From positions 114,916,439 through 114,980,438 of the forward strand of contig OZ024742.1 of NCBI GenBank assembly GCA_964016885.1: DNA of 64,000 nt, written 5' to 3'. Shown here one piece after another: positions 1-13,544 of the stretch. Position numbers and translations under genes: made by a program. The first letter of the stretch is position 1; each line of letters opens with the position of its first letter. This DNA is from Eledone cirrhosa. Its lineage: Eukaryota; Mollusca; Cephalopoda; Octopoda; Eledonidae. Below the pieces are notes generated by a model. That model ran no database searches. It was not told the DNA's origin and worked only from the letters and a program-made list of their open reading frames with translations.

Positions 1-953
1 AGAAGAAAAGCTATGAATTGAACAATGAAACCAACAAGTTGTTAATACATTACTAGGAATGCCTAGACTTATTTCCGGTGTCTAAAATTTGCAGCTAGTA
101 TAATCAGCAGTGATAATGGCAACTGATGCTTCCAGGAATAAGACATAGTGAATTTCAATATTAATCTTTATGTAACGATGCGGAAATGACAACAAACTAA
201 ATCATTGAAATGATGCAGAAAAATTCTTCGAAATAAATGAGGCTGGAAGAAATATTTTAGCTATTTTCGTCTTTCCTCTTGACAGACAGCGTAGCACAAG
301 ATATTTTAAGATATATTAACTTTCATTTTATGAATGTTTATTTCTTTTATTTTTTAATTCTCTTCTCTTCTATTTATTTAGTATAAAAAAACATTTTAAA
401 AGATACTAAAGATCATAAAACATTGCATCATGTTAGTTGAACAAACTTTAATCTTTACGAATTCACACTACATAATGTTTATTTATAACTACAATTGGTA
501 ATTGTAATTCTATAGTTTCACAATATGTGTTACAGAAGTTTTATAAAATAAAGATAGAATGGTAATTACATATTAATCAGACACGGAAGGCTGGGGGATA
601 TATCTTCTTTCCATTATTTTGATATGGCGATTTAGTGAAATAAAGCTCATATATTTTATATAGTGTTCTTTCATTTATTTCTTATTTAGTCATGTACTGT
701 TGTCATTTAATTTAGGTTATATTTGAAATATTTTAGAAAAAAGAAAATCCAATGAGCAACTATTTCTTGGAGACGCTCTGTAATATAATGAAATCTTTAA
801 CAACACTTTTGATAGAATCATGATAGAATATGAACGTGAAGAAAAAGAAAGATTTTTAAAAAGTATTGGTTAGAACGTTGAGTTCATACGTAACTAGTAA
901 AACATGATATTCTATTCTGGAAAAAATTTTAATAAATAATTATCAGTATGTCT
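1..953. other. AT-rich intergenic DNA, no gene seen
   Basis: This stretch is AT-rich and has no long open frame. I recognise no domain, SINE or tandem repeat in it. Confidence 0.6.
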
Positions 954-957
954 CTAC

Positions 958-1022
958 ATATATATGGGAACCGTAAAGTCGATTATATCGACCCTACCAC
1001 TAGTGTGGCTCCCTATTTTATC
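958..1022 (-). repeat. Tail of a tRNA-derived SINE or its partner LINE
   Basis: Read on minus, this stretch has the order AAGGTCGATAAAATA, a short variable part, then GGGTCGATATAATCGACTTTA. This matches the 3' tail I know from a widespread cephalopod tRNA-derived SINE family, in which a GTCGATAAA box is followed by a GTCGATGTAATCGACT box. The tRNA-like head is absent. An open frame on minus through 954-1226 has no recognisable domain and is probably accidental. Confidence 0.5.
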
Positions 1023-1499
1023 GACCTTGGAAGGATAACATTTCCATGACAGCAGCCGAGTTGGAAGGTCTGATAAAAGGTCTTTACGTAGACATGGAAT
1101 GCTTGACCTCCGTTGGTCTCGAAGCAATCTATAGCAGATCGCAACAGAAGGGCAGAAGTTCCAGTTCTGTATGTCGGACCTTGTCAAACTGATGAAAACT
1201 AGGTAGACGTTATCAATAATTTCCACCCAATAACAATGGTATAGACAGCGTTGAAGGTTTTGGAAATGGTGCTATCAATGAGGTTGAACGCCTGGCGCCA
1301 GGTGTCTGTAGCGGTAGGGACAAACTTACAGAAACTCGACCAGGTGAATACCCGAAAACTCCTAGATATTGCGATATATTATAGAGAGGGTGGATAGTAA
1401 ACTTGCTTCAGTAAAACTCTAATATATTTTGAACAAACAAAAGCTTTCAAAATGTTTGACTATTGATACATTGAAGATATGCTTATTCAGCGGGGGTTT

Positions 1500-2770
1500 T
1501 ATTCACTTTCAGAGGCCAGAGCAATGCAATGAACTGCTGCATCTGTTCGGTAATCAAAACCAATGGCCAGCTTTTGGAACCGTTTCAGATCACGAGTTGA
1601 ATCCGTGAAGGATGACCTCTGTCTTCCATTGTATACGTAATGACTCTCAAACAATTACTTCAGAGGATGGAGCTGCTGCAATGCATCCCACTTGAACCTG
1701 GATGACATCCCCACGTTGGTGTCGAACAATTCATAAATCGGTTTAAATATCTAACCGGAAATGTTGGTCGATGTTAGTCTCGACATTGCCGAGATAAAAT
1801 CATGTCGTTCAAAAGTGTCATCGGATATTGGATGGACAAATGGTTTAATTTGCTCGGAGTCTGGTTTAGTCCACACATCATGGAGGATAAGAACTGGGGT
1901 GAGATAACGAGAAGGGTAGCCAGTCACACCCAGAAATGGGCAGAGAAAAACCTATTCCTGAATGATGGGGTAGGAGCGGTGAACACCTACAGCATGTCCG
2001 TATTCTAGTACATGTCCATCATGCCTTGCACCTGTCAGCAAAACAACAAATTTGAGCACCTGCTCTTCAGCGTTTTATAGATTGTATATATCTCACTGGT
2101 GAAGTGTCCATCTGCTGGCAACGCGGAGGACTTGTCTTCGTATGGCAGATGATGCGCAAAGAGGCACTGGGGGTATAGCAACTGCTAAATCACGAAATGG
2201 TGTGGTCGCTGTTTGTCAGAGTAATCTGAGCTTTAGTTGTCATTTTGACAAATCTACAGGAGTGGGTCATTCGAAAACTGAGCCCGGGGGATCTGGACTC
2301 TGAAATGTAGTCAGGCACTCATAGCCCTATACACGTCGTACGATGCGGTCAGTGGAAATTATCCTTGCGTTCTATAGAGATCTATTAGTGTCACGTGATA
2401 TGACGATCCAGTCTAAAATCTGGGTGCCGACGAAATCTAACGAAGCATTCTAATCGTGAGACCATTCGGGCCGAGACCTATGGACAATCTACAGAAATCC
2501 TAGGCACGGACCTACTCTCAAACGCGATTGTATTAGATGCACGCACAGCGAGGAAATCGTTTTTAAACACATGTCCTTTGACCAGGCATTAATGACTTAT
2601 GTATATTTTTCGAACAGCTATTATCGCATATTGGACGGATATGGTTGTCGACTTAATCCATTTTTAACATCATCCCACGAGCTTTATTTGGCTGGAAAGA
2701 GCAAGTCATTTTTCTCTTTCTGTTGGCTGTAGCGCAAGAAGGTGTGTATGAATGTGGCTGTAAACACTAA
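1500..2770 (+). mobile_element. Decayed Tx1-like LINE, 3' end of the reverse transcriptase ORF
   Basis: Plus-strand frames broken by stops and frameshifts carry, in order, the conserved 3' part of a Tx1-type LINE ORF2. An open stretch at 1,802-2,008 reads LLGVWFSP, then NWGEI, RVASHTQKWAEKNL and VNTYSMSVF; this block normally follows the reverse transcriptase palm. Further on come ALIALYTSYDAVSGN (about 2,311-2,355), a block with PRPMDNL (about 2,470-2,490), and HIGRIW followed by FLFLLAVAQEG (about 2,620-2,740). The palm with its catalytic aspartates is not recognisable upstream. Many in-frame stops mark an old, dead copy. The family is assigned from memory of cephalopod Tx1-like ORF2 sequences; the exact clade is uncertain. 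Confidence 0.6.
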
Positions 2771-2965
2771 CAACATACACTTTCCTCTTAACTCCATTGA
2801 AACGGTGGAGAATTTCAAGTATCTCATTCACGAATCGTTGAAGGCAGGAAGCTAAAATAAGTGCAATGATTGCTGGAGCTGGTGCAGTAATGCATTCAGA
2901 AATTTGATAATCAGAAACCTCATGATGAAACTAAAAAATATGAAAGTTTTTGACATGAGTCATAA
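2750..2965 (+). mobile_element. RTE/L2-like LINE fragment, RT thumb region
   Basis: The plus strand reads NNIHFPLNSIETVENFKYL, the common LINE motif in which V-x-x-F-K-Y-L marks the region just after the palm. A decayed stretch with AFRNLIIRNL and KVFDMSH follows, matching the usual block of a repeated basic and aromatic helix. Stops interrupt it from about 2,852. It abuts the Tx1-like relic but belongs to a different LINE type. It may be the upstream part of the same family as the minus-strand tail that follows, in opposite orientation. Confidence 0.5.
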
Positions 2966-3059
2966 GCAATCACAAATTTAATGTTTAATTACCACAATGA
3001 GCCAAATATTGTATTTGCTGAAGAATGAATATATAACATGACTACCTATATTACAATCA

Positions 3060-3350
3060 TCATCATTGGCCTCAGAGGAAATGGACTCAACAATTGATCT
3101 CCACGTGGTTCTGTCGTTCATTGCCGTGGCCAAGTCCTGGATTTTAAAACCAGAATCTCTGGAGATGACATCGGGGCAGAAGAGCTTGCACCTCCTTTTA
3201 TTAGTGACTGCTTGAGGTTTCCAAAGCACTAATTGGAACATAGCCTCGTAAGTTGCACGATGGCAGTAGCCAGCAAATCTTACTCTCCTCTTGCGTACAA
3301 AGAGAAATATGCGTGGAAGGCCGGCATATATCTCTCTCAAAGGCAATATT
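3060..3350 (-). mobile_element. RTE/L2-like LINE fragment, RT C-terminus
   Basis: The minus-strand open frame (2,978-3,406, 142 codons) carries LREIYAGLPRI, then RRVRFAGYCHRA, LVLWKPQ, FCPDVISRDSGF, DLATAMNDRTTW and SIVESISSEANDDD. This order (R-x-R-F-A-G-H-C, L-W-x-P, D-x-G and the final A-M-x-D-R-x-x-W block) is the well-known C-terminal tail of RTE/L2-type LINE reverse transcriptases in invertebrates. Only the tail remains; no palm motifs are present. The stretch upstream of LREIYAGL in the frame looks unrelated and probably non-coding. Confidence 0.65.
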
Positions 3351-3419
3351 ACAATAAATGATATAAGTAATACATTATTCCATCTACACAGGCAAGAAAT
3401 GTCCAATGATGTAACTGAA

Positions 3420-4880
3420 CGCTAAACATTAAACACATGCACATCAGACCATCTCAATTGCAAGCAAACAGGTTATTAATATATATATGACGAGAATATG
3501 AGAAGACATATTTGCAACACTCACAAACATAGAAAGGGAATGGAATACTTCATCAGATCTTCGATATAATAATTATGAAATCCAAGTATACAAACGAGTA
3601 AGCAAATGCACAGAACAAGATAAACATTAAGATAGCTAAGACATTAATGAAATCAATATGGAATATCCACAACTGATAGGAAATAATACAACATATCGAA
3701 TAAAAAAGAAAAAAATAGTTTGTTACTAAGTTGTTAGAAAACTCAAGTTCACTTTAAAAATGCATTTCGATTTTTTACAAAAACGGAACAGTTGGAATGC
3801 TCGACCAGTCTTATATGGAGATTAACCAAGCATAAAGGCATACGCCATTGCATTTTAGTAAAACAAGACATTACACTCAGGACAAAGCAGACGACATTTT
3901 ACCTTAGTTATGGTATTATACCTTTGTGATATTGTACCATTTGTTTCCAAAAAGTAGAAACAATTATATATCATACAGCTCAATAACATTTTATATTCGG
4001 TTACATCACACACACAAAAAAAAATTGCCAAACATAACCATAAAACTCTAAATATTAGTAATAACAAGGATGAATTATTTCTCGAAAATCTCTGTTTTTA
4101 AAGAGAAACTATTATTTCTGAGATATTTCTAGAAAAATAAAAAAAAATAAAAAAAATTCACTTGTACTCTTAAAATGCATAATTGTATTGTGATATGTTT
4201 TTATGATAAATTAATTGAAAAAAAATATATTGTCTTGTAATATTCAGACACCCAGCGAAATGTAAAAAAAAAATCGATGTTTCTATAACTTCCACTTTTA
4301 ATGTTTAGTTATGTCAATTTATTTGTCATAGTCTAAAATGGGGGATGATATATAATTCTATTCGATACAAGGGTCCTATTACTGTGTCATATAAATAAGA
4401 CTGTAGTTGTGTTTTGAAACAATTCCACGCATACAAGATATTGACTTTTTAGGCTAGCTTCCAACACATTTTGAAAGTGACGGTGAAAAATATGAAACAT
4501 TCACAGAGAGTCTGCAAGAGTGAGGGGTATATGGTATAGACTGAGAGAGAGAGGGAGAGAGATAGTGAGTTAGAAAGAGAGATAGTGTGTGTGTGTGTAT
4601 GTGTGAGTGTGAATGTGTGTATAAAGTGAAAGTTAAGGAAGTAGACAGTGGGGTTTTAGAGAAGTTATATCACTAAATCAAAATATTAAATGAGGGAAAT
4701 TATATTAGGGAAAGAATTTATTACTACACTAACAACCAATTATAGGCGATAAAAAATGTTGCTTAGCGTGTCCAATGTTAGGAAACAACTGTTTAAAAAA
4801 CTGACATATAAAGGCCGTAATCGAAAGATCTAATGGTAGAAGAAAACATGCGCATGTAAATAAGTTTGGAGAGGAAAATT
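3420..4880. other. AT-rich intergenic DNA with poly-A runs
   Basis: I see no gene. A phrase at 3,952-3,970 resembles the last bases of the SINE (AAAAGTAGAAACAATTAT), but the preceding SINE body is not recognisable. Confidence 0.5.
4542..4625. repeat. Compound (GA)n / (GT)n microsatellite
   Basis: A run of imperfect GAGAGA units grades into GTGTGT units with ATGTGTGAG interruptions. It is simple sequence with no coding potential. Confidence 0.8.
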
Positions 4881-5475
4881 TAAAGTACTTACAATATCTA
4901 ATCTAATGTAATCTGGCCGAGTTTACACAGGTAAGTAAGAAGAACAAACAAGGGCCGCCCCCATGAGCATTAGATTTGGAGTACGTCATATTTGTTTCGG
5001 TTGCTCAATACAAACAGCAATCGCTGCTTCTCCTGAAGGTTAATAGTTATCTTCTAACACGAGCGGGTGCACCTTTCCATTGTCAATTTGCATTGATCAT
5101 CTGCAAAGCCGCATTGTTATCAGAACCACTACACCAGTCTTTCGATGTGTGCACCTGCAACTACTACGACCCATTGATTTGGCAGGCTTTTTTTCTTTCT
5201 ATTTAGATGGCCGTTGACACTTAGGAGTTCTTCAACCCTTTATCAGGTTTTGTTTTTTGTCCTGCAAGGTGTCCAAAATCACCCTCTTCACCAAGTAAAC
5301 TTGGTGGGATTGCCGGTTTAGTCGCCGACGACCCGGCAATGCGACAGGTTGTACTGGTTTACATGCTACCAATAGCACTCAAAAGTGACCTGACAATAAT
5401 ATTTAGAATATTTCTTAGTTAATACAGTATTTTGATAGCACTGAGGTAGTAGTGTTTACGGTATTACTTAGGAAA
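4881..5475. other. Unassigned sequence with a small hairpin
   Basis: This stretch is less AT-rich than its neighbours. A 76-codon plus frame at 4,976-5,206 has no recognisable motif. At about 5,313-5,342 an ATTGCCGG / CCGGCAAT stem encloses a 14-16-base loop. It could be part of an unidentified dispersed repeat. Confidence 0.35.
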
Positions 5476-5552
5476 ATCCTTACGGGGTCGATAAAATAAA
5501 GTACCAGTAATGCACTGGGTAATTGCTAGCCTTGTGCCTAAAAGTAGAAACA
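5476..5552 (+). repeat. SINE 3' half, head missing
   Basis: The sequence runs CCTTACGGGGTCGATAAAAT, then AAAGTACCAGTAATGCACTG, a GCTAGCCTTGTGCC block and AAAAGTAGAAACA. This is the tail half of the ~184-bp SINE found complete at 51,451-51,634. The tRNA-like A and B boxes are lost. Confidence 0.8.
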
Positions 5553-6532
5553 GGTATTACTTAGGAAAATGGCTTTCAGTTATAACTGAATTAATAGGTT
5601 ATATGAATTTTCTGAGGTAAATTGTAATATCTAAGTAGGGAAGAAATATGATATACGATAGTACTGAGGGAATAGTGTATAATATTCGAATTAAACAATA
5701 TTGTTTCTGGCAGTACTGACGTAAGAGTTTGGGGAATAGAACAAATGAAATAATGCTTTAAGTAAGAGCGACCAGATTAAAGTTTAAACATACTTTGAGC
5801 AAATGATGATAAATATGTTTTTTTAAATAACTCAGGAAATATTTATAAACAGATTCAAATGAAAAAATGTTTCAGGAAATGGTATTTAGAATACAACACG
5901 GTAGAGTTACGTTGTTAAAATTATATTTACGATAATGATGATCTTAAAGAATTTATATGCGACAATATAGGGAAGAAGGCCTTAAATCAGCCACGAAATT
6001 GTGATTTAAAATGCAACTCGGTAAGATCAGGTTATTCAAATGTTTAACATAGTGCTGAGGTTATATAATCTATATATGAGGACATAGTGAAGGAGGCGTT
6101 TGAGTTGAAGTGTAATAAATAATGCCACATCCGCTATACAGACTTCAGTAAAGACTAGAAATGTGACTAGAATTTGAATTATGACTAGAACATTTTGCTT
6201 TTTATTGGAGGTATTAAGTTTGTTATCAGTTAGGTGGCATCAATAATCAAAGTGGTGCGCGCAAATCACATGTAGATCTATATGTCTAAATATAATTTTC
6301 AACGATTAAATATTTTACTACCTTTGGAAGAAATTACAGATGATGATTTAACAAATATTTCTCAATGAGCCAGCGATTGTACAACAACACGGTCTTTGGT
6401 CCGTTAGGCTGTATTGTTTAATTTCAATAAGTGTTCAAAATATTTACTCTTTGACTGGACGACTATATTATATCAGATATAATGTTTGTCATTTTAAATA
6501 AAGAAACCTATTTTAACATTCGAAACCAAATA
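5553..6532. other. AT-rich DNA up to the satellite edge
   Basis: There is no gene. Loosely similar phrases (variants of TAGTACTGAGG and GAAATATT) recur from 5,430 to 6,070 and suggest an old, decayed tandem repeat, but I cannot define a period. Confidence 0.4.
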
Positions 6533-7209
6533 TATCTCCCCTGTTTGCTGAGATCAAAGTGAGTGAATTTGTCACTACTATAAAACAATAGCTTACGGTC
6601 TTCAAGATGCTTTTAATTAAGCATAAAGTGTATTGCAAAATACATTATATATACATCCATATATATATTGCTATTTCAGAGCTCCAATTCTAATTTTTAA
6701 TTTCTGCCTGACCAACAACCGCTCTGCATAATCAGCTCCTGATTATTTACTAGATTTCTATAAGAATATAACATCATTGATCTCAGTAGACAGGTGGGGT
6801 AGTTGGCCTTGCTAAGCTTCAGCCAAAGCGAAACATGTCATGTCGGCTTATCTCCTCCTGTTTGCTGAGATCGAAGTGAGTGAATGTGTCACTACTTTAA
6901 AACAATAGCTTACGGTCTTCAAAATGCTTTTAATTAAGCATAAAGTGTATTGCAAAATACATTATACATACATCCATATATATATTGCTATTTCAGAGCT
7001 ACAATTCTAATTTTTAATTTCTGCCTGACCAACAACCGCTCTGCATAATCAGCTCCTGATTATTTACTAGATTTCTATAAGAATATAACAGCATTGATAT
7101 GAGTAGACAGGTGGGGTAGTTGGCCTTGATAAGCTTCAACCAAAGCGAAAAATGTCATGTCGGCTTATCTACCCTGTTTGCTGAGATCAAAGTGAGTGAA
7201 TTTGTCACT

Positions 7210-10200
7210 ACTTTAAAACAATAGCTTACGGTCTTCAACATGCTTTTAATTAAGCATAAAGTGTATTGCAAAATACATTATATATACATCCATATATATA
7301 TTGCTATTTCAGAGCTCCAATTCTAATTTTTAATTTCTGCCTGACCAACAACCGCTCTGCATAATCAGCTCCTGATTATTTACTAGATTTCTATAAGAAT
7401 ATAACATCATTGATCTCAGTAGACAGGTGGGGCAGTTGGCCTTGATAAGCTTCAACCAAAGCGAAACATTTATGTCGGCTTATCTCCCCTGTTTGCTGAG
7501 ATCAAAGTGAGTGAATTTGTCACTCCTTTAAAACAATAGCTTACGGTGTTCAAAATGCTTTTAATTAAGCGTAAAGTGTATTGCAAAATACATTATATAT
7601 ACATCCATATATATATATTGCTATTTCAGAGCTCCAATTCTAATTTTTAATTTCTGCCTGACCAACAACTGCTCTGCATAATCAGCTCCTGATTATTTAC
7701 TAGATTTCTATAAGAATATAACAGCATTGATATGAGTAGACAGGTGGGGTAGTTGGCCTTGATAAGCTTCAACCACAGCGAAACATGCCATGTCGGCTTA
7801 TCTACCCTGTTTGCTGAGATCAAAGTGAGTGAATTTGTCACTACTTTAAAACAATAGCTTACGGTCTTCAAAATGCTTTTAATTAAGCATAAAGTGTATT
7901 GCAAAATACATTATACATACATCCATATATATATTGCTATTTCAGAGCTACAATTCTAATTTTTAATTTCTGCCTGACCAACAACCGCTCTGCATAATCA
8001 GCTCCTGATTATTTACTAGATTTCTATAAGAATATAACAGCATTGATATGAGTAGACAGGTGGGGTAGTTGGCCTTGATAAGCTTCAACCAAAGCGAAAC
8101 ATGTTATGTCGGTTTATCTCCCCTGTTTGCTGAGATCAAAGTGAGTGAATTTGTCACTACTTTAAAACAATAGCTTACGGTCTTCAACATGCTTTTAATT
8201 AAGCATAAAGTGTATTGCAAAATACATTATATATACATCCATATATATATTGCTATTTCAGAGCTCCAATTCTAATTTTTAATTTCTGCCTGACCAACAA
8301 CCGCTCTGCATAATCAGCTCCTGATTATTTACTAGATTTCTATAACAATATAACATCATTGATCTCAGTAGACAGGTGGGGTAGTTGGCCTTGATAAGCT
8401 TCAACAAAAGCGAAATATGTCATGTCGGCTTATCTCCCCTGTTTGCTGAGATCAAAGTGAGTGAATTTGTCACTACTTTAAAACAATAGCTTACGGTCTT
8501 CAAAATGCTTTTAATTATGCATAAAGTGTATTGCAAAATACATTATATATACATCCATATATATATTGCTATTTCAGAGCTCCAATTCTAATTTTTAATA
8601 TCTGCCTGACCAACAACCGCTCTGCATAATCAGCTCCTGATTATTTACTAGATTTCTATAATAATATAACATCATTGATCTCAGTAGACAGTTGGGGTAG
8701 TTGGCCTTGATAAGCTTCAACCAAAATGAAACATGTCATGTCGGCTTATCTCCCCTGTTTGCTGAGATCAAAGTGAGTGAATTTGTCACTACTTTAAAAC
8801 AATAGCTTACGGTCTTCAAAATGCTTTTAATTATGCATAAAGTATATTGCAAAATACATTATATATACATCCATATATATATATTGCTATTTCAGAGCTC
8901 CAATTCTAATTTTTAATTTTTGCCTGACCAACAACCACTCTGCATAATCAGCTCCTGATTATTTACTAGATTTCTATAAGAATATAACATCATTGATCTC
9001 AGTAGACAGGTGGGTTAGTTGGCCTTGAAAAGCTTCAACCAAAGCGAAACATGTCATGTCGGCTTATCTCTCCTGTTTGCTGAGATCAAAGTGAGTGAAT
9101 TTGTCACTACTTTAAAACAATAGCTTACGGTCTTCAAAATGCTTTTAATTAAGCATAAAGTGTATTGCAAAATACATTATATATACATCCATATATATAT
9201 TGCTATTTCAGAGGTCCAATTCTAATTTTTTATTTCTGCCTGACCAACAACCGCTCTGCATAATCAGCTCCTGATTATTTACTAGATTTCTATAAGAATA
9301 TAACATCATTGATCTCAGTAGACAGGTGGGGTAGTTGGCCTTCATAAGCTTCAACCAAAGCGAAACATGTTGTGTCGGCTTATCTCCCCTGTTTGCTGAG
9401 ATCAAAGTGAGTGAATTTGTCACTACTTTAAAACAATAGCTTACGGTCTTCAAAATGCTTTTAATTAAGCATAAAGTGTATTGCAAAATACATTATATAT
9501 ACATCCATATATATATTGCTATTTCAGAGCTCCAATTCTAATTTTTAATATCTGCCTGACCAACAACCGCTCTGCATAATCAGCTCCTGATTATTTACTA
9601 GATTTCTATAAGAATATAACATCATTGATCTCAGTAGACAGGTGGGGTAGTTGGCCTTGATAAGCTTCAACCAAATTGAAACATGTCATGTCGGCTTATC
9701 TCCCCTGTTTGCAGAGATCAAAGTGAGTGAATTTGTCACTACTTTAAAACAATAGCTTACGGTCTTCAAAATGCTTTTAATTATGCATAAAGTGTATTGC
9801 AAAATACATTATACATACATCCATATATATATTGCTATTTCAGAGCTCCAATTCTAATTTTTAAATTTCTGCCTTACCAACAACCGCTCTGCATAATCAG
9901 CTCCTGATTATTTACTAGATTTCTATAAGAATATAACATCATTGATCTCAGTAGACAGGTGGGTTAGTTGGCCTTGATAAGCTTCAACCAAAGCGAAACA
10001 TGTCATGTCGGCTTATCTCTCCTGTTTGCTGAGATCAAAGTGAGTGAATTTGTCACTACTTTAAAACAATAGCTTACGGTCTTCAAAATGCTTTTAATTA
10101 AGCATAAAGTGTATTGCAAAATACATTATATATACATCCATATATATATTGCTATTTCAGAGGTCCAATTCTAATTTTTTATTTCTGCCTGACCAACAAC

Positions 10201-10650
10201 CGCTCTGCATAATCAGCTCCTGATTATTTACTAGATTTCTATATTAATATAACATCATTGATCTCAGTAGACAGGTGGGGTAGTTGGCCTTCATAAGCTT
10301 CAACCAAAGCGAAACATGTTATGTCGGCTTATCTCCCCTGTTTGCTGAGATCAAAGTGAGTGAATTTGTCACTACTTTAAAACAATAGCTTACGGTCTTC
10401 AAAATGCTTTTAATTATGCATAAAGTATATTGCAAAATACATTATATATACATCCATATATATATTGCTATTTCAGAGCTCCAATTCTAATTTTTTAATT
10501 TCTGCCTGACCAACAACCGCTCTGCATAATCAGCTCCTGATTATTTACTAGATTTCTATAAGAATATAACATCATTGATCTCAGTAGACAGGTGGGGTAG
10601 TTGGCCTTGATAAGCTTCAACCAAATTGAAACATGTCATGTCGGCTTATC
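7210..10650 (+). repeat. HOR block A, first copy
   Basis: This ~3.44-kb segment (about 11 monomers) recurs nearly unchanged at 13,545-16,985, at an offset of exactly 6,335 bp. Shared private markers include CACTCC with GGTGTTC and AAGCGTAAAG (7,523-7,575), ATAACAATATAAC (8,342), CAGTTGGGG (8,690), TGTTGTGTCGG (9,367) and AAATTTCTGCCTTACC (9,863). Similarity stops near 10,650, where this copy has GCAGACATC and the other has GCTGAGATC. From about 7,480 to 11,350 it also matches 28,705-32,574 at an offset of 21,224 bp. Confidence 0.85.
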
Positions 10651-13544
10651 TCCCCTGTTTGCAGACATCAAAGTGAGTGAATTTGTCACTACTTTAAAAC
10701 AATAGCTTACGGTCTTCAAAATGCTTTTAATTATGCATAAAGTATATTGCAAAATACATTATATATACATCCATATATATATATTGCTATTTCAGAGCTC
10801 CAATTCTAATTTTTAATTTTTGCCTGACCAACAACCACTCTGCATAATCAGCTCCTGATTATTTACTAGATTTCTATAAGAATATAACAGCATTGATATG
10901 AGTAGACAGGTGGGGTAGTTGGCCTTGATAAGCTTCAACCACAGCGAAACATGCCATGTCGGCTTATCTACCCTGTTTGCTGAGATCAAAGTGAGTGAAT
11001 TTGTCACTACTTTAAAACAATAGCTTACGGTCTTCAAAATGCTTTTAATTAAGCATAAAGTGTATTGCAAAATACATTATACATACATCCATATATATAT
11101 TGCTATTTCAGAGCTACAATTCTAATTTTTAATTTCTGCCTGACCAACAACCGCTCTGCATAATCAGCTCCTGATTATTTACTAGATTTCTATAAGAATA
11201 TAACAGCATTGATATGAGTAGACAGGTGGGGTAGTTGGCCTTGATAAGCTTCAACCAAAGCGAAACATGTTATGTCGGTTTATCTCCCCTGTTTGCTGAG
11301 ATCAAAGTGAGTGAATTTGTCACTACTTTAAAACAATAGCTTACGGTCTTCAACATGCTTTTAATTAAGCATAAAGTGTATTGCAAAATACATTATATAT
11401 ATATATCCATATATATATTGCTATTTCATAGCTCCAATTCTAATTTTTAATTTCTGCCTGACCAACAACTGCTCTGCATAATCAGCTCCTGATTATTTAC
11501 TAGATTTCTATAACAATATAACATCATTGATCTCAGTAGACAGGTGGGGTAGTTGGCCTTGATAAGCTTCAACAAAAGCGAAATATGTCATGTCGGCTTA
11601 TCTCCCCTGTTTGCTGAGATCAAAGTGAGTGAATTTGTCACTACTTTAAAACAATAGCTTACGGTCTTCAAAATGCTTTTAATTAAGCATAAAGTGTATT
11701 GCAAAATACATTATATATACATCCATATATATATTGCTATTTCAGAGGTCCAATTCTAATTTTTTATTTCTGCCTGACCAACAACCGCTCTGCATAATCA
11801 GCTCCTGATTATTTACTAGATTTCTATATTAATATAACATCATTGATCTCAGTAGACAGGTGGGGTAGTTGGCCTTCATAAGCTTCAACCAAAGCGAAAC
11901 ATGTTATGTCGGCTTATCTCCCCTGTTTGCTGAGATCAAAGTGAGTGAATTTGTCACTACTTTAAAACAATAGCTTACGGTCTTCAAAATGCTTTTAATT
12001 ATGCATAAAGTATATTGCAAAATACATTATATATACATCCATATATATATTGCTATTTCAGAGCTCCAATTCTAATTTTTTAATTTCTGCCTGACCAACA
12101 ACCGCTCTGCATAATCAGCTCCTGATTATTTACTAGATTTCTATAAGAATATAACATCATTGATCTCAGTAGACAGGTGGGGTAGTTGGCCTTGATAAGC
12201 TTCAACCAAATTGAAACATGTCATGTCGGCTTATCTCCCCTGTTTGCAGACATCAAAGTGAGTGAATTTGTCACTACTTTAAAACAATAGCTTACGGTCT
12301 TCAAAATGCTTTTAATTATGCATAAAGTATATTGCAAAATACATTATATATACATCCATATATATATATTGCTATTTCAGAGCTCCAATTCTAATTTTTA
12401 ATTTTTGCCTGACCAACAACCACTCTGCATAATCAGCTCCTGATTATTTACTAGATTTCTATTAGAATATAACAGCATTGATATGAGTAGACAGGTGGGG
12501 TAGTTGGCCTTGATAAGCTTCAACCACAGCGAAACATGCCATGTCGGCTTATCTACCCTGTTTGCTGAGATCAAAGTGAGTGAATTTGTCACTACTTTAA
12601 AACAATAGCTTACGGTCTTCAAAATGCTTTTAATTAAGCATAAAGTGTATTGCAAAATACATTATACATACATCCATATATATATTGCTATTTCAGAGCT
12701 ACAATTCTAATTTTTAATTTCTGCCTGACCAACAACCGCTCTGCATAATCAGCTCCTGATTATTTACTAGATTTCTATAAGAATATAACAGCATTGATAT
12801 GAGTAGACAGGTGGGGTAGTTGGCCTTGATAAGCTTCAACAAAAGCGAAATATGTCATGTCGGCTTATCTCCCCTGTTTGCTGAGATCAAAGTGAGTGAA
12901 TTTGTCACTACTTTAAAACAATAGCTTACGGTCTTCAAAATGCTTTTAATTATGCATAAAGTATATTGCAAAATACATTATATATACATCCATATATATA
13001 TTGCTATTTCAGAGCTCCAATTCTAATTTTTTAATTTCTGCCTGACCAACAACCGCTCTGCATAATCAGCTCCTGATTATTTACTAGATTTCTATAAGAA
13101 TATAACATCATTGATCTCAGTAGACAGGTGGGGTAGTTGGCCTTGATAAGCTTCAACCAAATTGAAACATGTCATGTCGGCTTATCTCCCCTGTTTGCAG
13201 ACATCAAAGTGAGTGAATTTGTCACTACTTTAAAACAATAGCTTACGGTCTTCAAAATGCTTTTAATTATGCATAAAGTATATTGCAAAATACATTATAT
13301 ATACATCCATATATATATATTGCTATTTCAGAGCTCCAATTCTAATTTTTAATTTTTGCCTGACCAACAACCACTCTGCATAATCAGCTCCGGATTATTT
13401 ACTAGATTTCTATAAGAATATAACATCATTGATCTCAGTAGACAGGTGGGTTAGTTGGCCTTGAAAAGCTTCAACCAAAGCGAAACATGTCATGTCGGCT
13501 TATTTCTCCTGTTTGCTGAGATCAAAGTGTGTGAATGTGTCACT

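Noticed and set aside
3945..3970. SINE tail (AAAAGTAGAAACAATTAT)
   Set aside because: Only the last ~18 bases match and no GTCGATAAA core precedes them, so it may be chance.
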